From: Thermodesulfatator sp.
GTDB taxonomy: Bacteria; Desulfobacterota; Thermodesulfobacteria; Thermodesulfobacteriales; Thermodesulfobacteriaceae
Assembly (NCBI GenBank): GCA_027036915.1
Contig: JALWCD010000149.1
Location: 624-8,601 of the forward strand
Direction of reading: 5' to 3'
DNA length: 7,978 nt
The notes beneath the pieces are model-generated. The model worked only from the letters and a program-made list of their open reading frames with translations, had not been told where the DNA came from and searched no databases. Below are positions 7,322 to 7,978 of this stretch, piece by piece. Made by a program: the position numbers and the translations under genes. Each line of letters begins with the position of its first letter. Within the stretch, counting starts at the first letter, position 1.

Positions 7322-7971
7322 TTTTCCGGTCGGGCTTTAAGGGTGCGGAGACGATTCACCGCGGATGCAAGCTCAAAGCGCCTCACATAGGCCAGATCAC
7401 CTCCCGGCTCCCGGCAGAAGGCCTCAAAGCCTTTCCGGAGAAGTTCCTCCTCCACCTCGGCCACCGCCTCCGGCAGGAGTTTCCCCGAAAGGAGTCTTTC
7501 CCGCAGATGGGGAAAGAGCATCCCCAGGGTCCGCACCTGGTCCGTGGAGACCAGCTGTTCCACCGCCGAAAGGTCAATCCTCTCCCGGGCCAGCACCAGT
7601 CCCTCCAGGCCCTGGACCTTGATCTTCAACGTTCCCGGCGGGAGCCCGTCCGAGATCACCCTTCGGGCGGGTAGGTGCTCAAAGGGCCGCGGGCGTTCGG
7701 TCTTCCGGTGAGAGGGAAAGGCCTCCACGATCTTCCGGGCCTGAGCCGTGACCACCCGGGGCCGGAAGTGATCCATGGCGATCACGGTGTCGGCCACCTC
7801 CAGGTAATCTCCGGAGCCCCCCATCACCAGCACCGTGGAGACCCCGAAGCGTTCGTAAAGCTCCCGCACGCGGTCGATGAAGGGGGTGATGGGTTCCTTT
7901 TCCTTGGCTATGAGGGCCTGCATGCGAGCGTCCCGGATCATGAAATTGGTGGCCGACACCGTGATCGCCAT
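7318..7971 (-). CDS. COG3044-type ABC-class ATPase, C-terminal part (5' end lost at window edge)
   Basis: C-terminal ~215 residues of a 'predicted ATPase of the ABC class' (COG3044, P-loop protein, normally around 560 aa), a family of unknown function. Numbering from the ATG at 7971, recognisable family blocks are SATNFMIRDARMQALIAKEK (6-25), PITPFIDRVRELYE (28-41), STVLVMGGSGDYLEVADTVI (45-64) and IDLSAVEQL (132-140). The Walker A, signature and Walker B motifs would lie further upstream. In relatives SATNFM is directly preceded by a DED-containing Walker B segment. Here it is preceded by SMAITV and, just upstream, an in-frame TGA (7975-7977). That unnatural start coincides exactly with an inverted copy of internal sequence, so the ATG at 7971 is almost certainly not the true start and genuine coding sequence ends near 7956. 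The stop overlaps the PBP start (ATGA at 7318-7321), implying one operon. Role in the cell is unknown. Confidence 0.85.
   Translation of the reverse strand: MAITVSATNFMIRDARMQALIAKEKEPITPFIDRVRELYERFGVSTVLVMGGSGDYLEVADTVIAMDHFRPRVVTAQARKIVEAFPSHRKTERPRPFEHLPARRVISDGLPPGTLKIKVQGLEGLVLARERIDLSAVEQLVSTDQVRTLGMLFPHLRERLLSGKLLPEAVAEVEEELLRKGFEAFCREPGGDLAYVRRFELASAVNRLRTLKARPEK
7768..7798. repeat. Inverted repeat, inner arm (31 nt)
   Basis: This stretch encodes the VADTVIAMDHF region of the ATPase and is native to the gene. It is the perfect reverse complement of the last 31 nt of the window. The match breaks at 7799, which pairs against 7947. Confidence 0.95.
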
Positions 7972-7978
7972 GGATCAC
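7948..7978. repeat. Inverted repeat, outer arm at window edge (31 nt, probable fold-back artefact)
   Basis: All 31 bases are the reverse complement of 7768-7798, with 149 nt between the arms. In the ATPase frame it encodes a non-family sequence and a stop, while the inner arm encodes normal family sequence. The outer arm is therefore the foreign copy. About nine bases (7948-7956, the S-A-T codons) may be genuine and have served as microhomology. Whether the match continues past 7978 cannot be seen. Confidence 0.9.

Noticed and set aside
6755..7390. 211-codon open frame on the plus strand across the PBP gene
   Set aside because: Antisense to the GT51 domain, which is fully conserved. The product resembles nothing and no promoter or ribosome binding site precedes it.

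Overview
The window is a compact, gene-dense stretch of a GC-rich bacterial genome (about 60% G+C by eye). It carries seven protein genes and almost no spacer. Proteins rich in Arg, Glu and Lys, a System II cytochrome c assembly gene fused in expression to hemA, an Aquifex/Thermodesulfobacteria-style RND pump and a COG3044-type ATPase beside a penicillin-binding protein suggest a thermophilic Gram-negative bacterium. Thermodesulfobacteriota is my best guess; this is inference from family resemblance, not from a marker gene.

Layout. Positions 1-1517 (+) hold the C-terminal half of an RND efflux permease whose 5' end lies outside the window. Then come ccsA/ccsB (1576-2406, +; cytochrome c synthase subunit) and hemA (2390-3733, +; glutamyl-tRNA reductase), which overlap by 17 nt. 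Tail-to-tail with hemA lies the leftward pair yjbQ (4155-4544, -) and ssb (3730-4152, -). The hemA and ssb stop codons overlap. A 109-nt divergent intergenic region (4545-4653) separates yjbQ from a rightward CBS-CBS-ACT protein gene (4654-5379, +). It contains two good sigma70-type promoters whose -35 hexamers lie on top of each other on opposite strands. The CBS-ACT gene runs 50 nt into the 3' end of a leftward class A penicillin-binding protein gene (5330-7321, -). That gene is start/stop coupled (ATGA) to the C-terminal part of an upstream COG3044-type ABC-class ATPase gene (7318 to the right edge, -).

How they work together. CcsA and HemA link haem supply to cytochrome c maturation. The PBP polymerises and cross-links peptidoglycan and is translationally coupled to an ATPase of unknown role. 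Ssb and YjbQ are housekeeping proteins sharing one promoter.

I see no convincing new defence, mobile or RNA system. There are no tRNA or rRNA genes, CRISPR arrays, insertion sequences or intrinsic terminators. The most notable structural signals are the shared -35 divergent promoter, the overlapping convergent gene ends, and a perfect 31-nt inverted repeat at the right edge. That repeat replaces the expected Walker B region of the ATPase and looks like a fold-back assembly or library artefact at a contig end.
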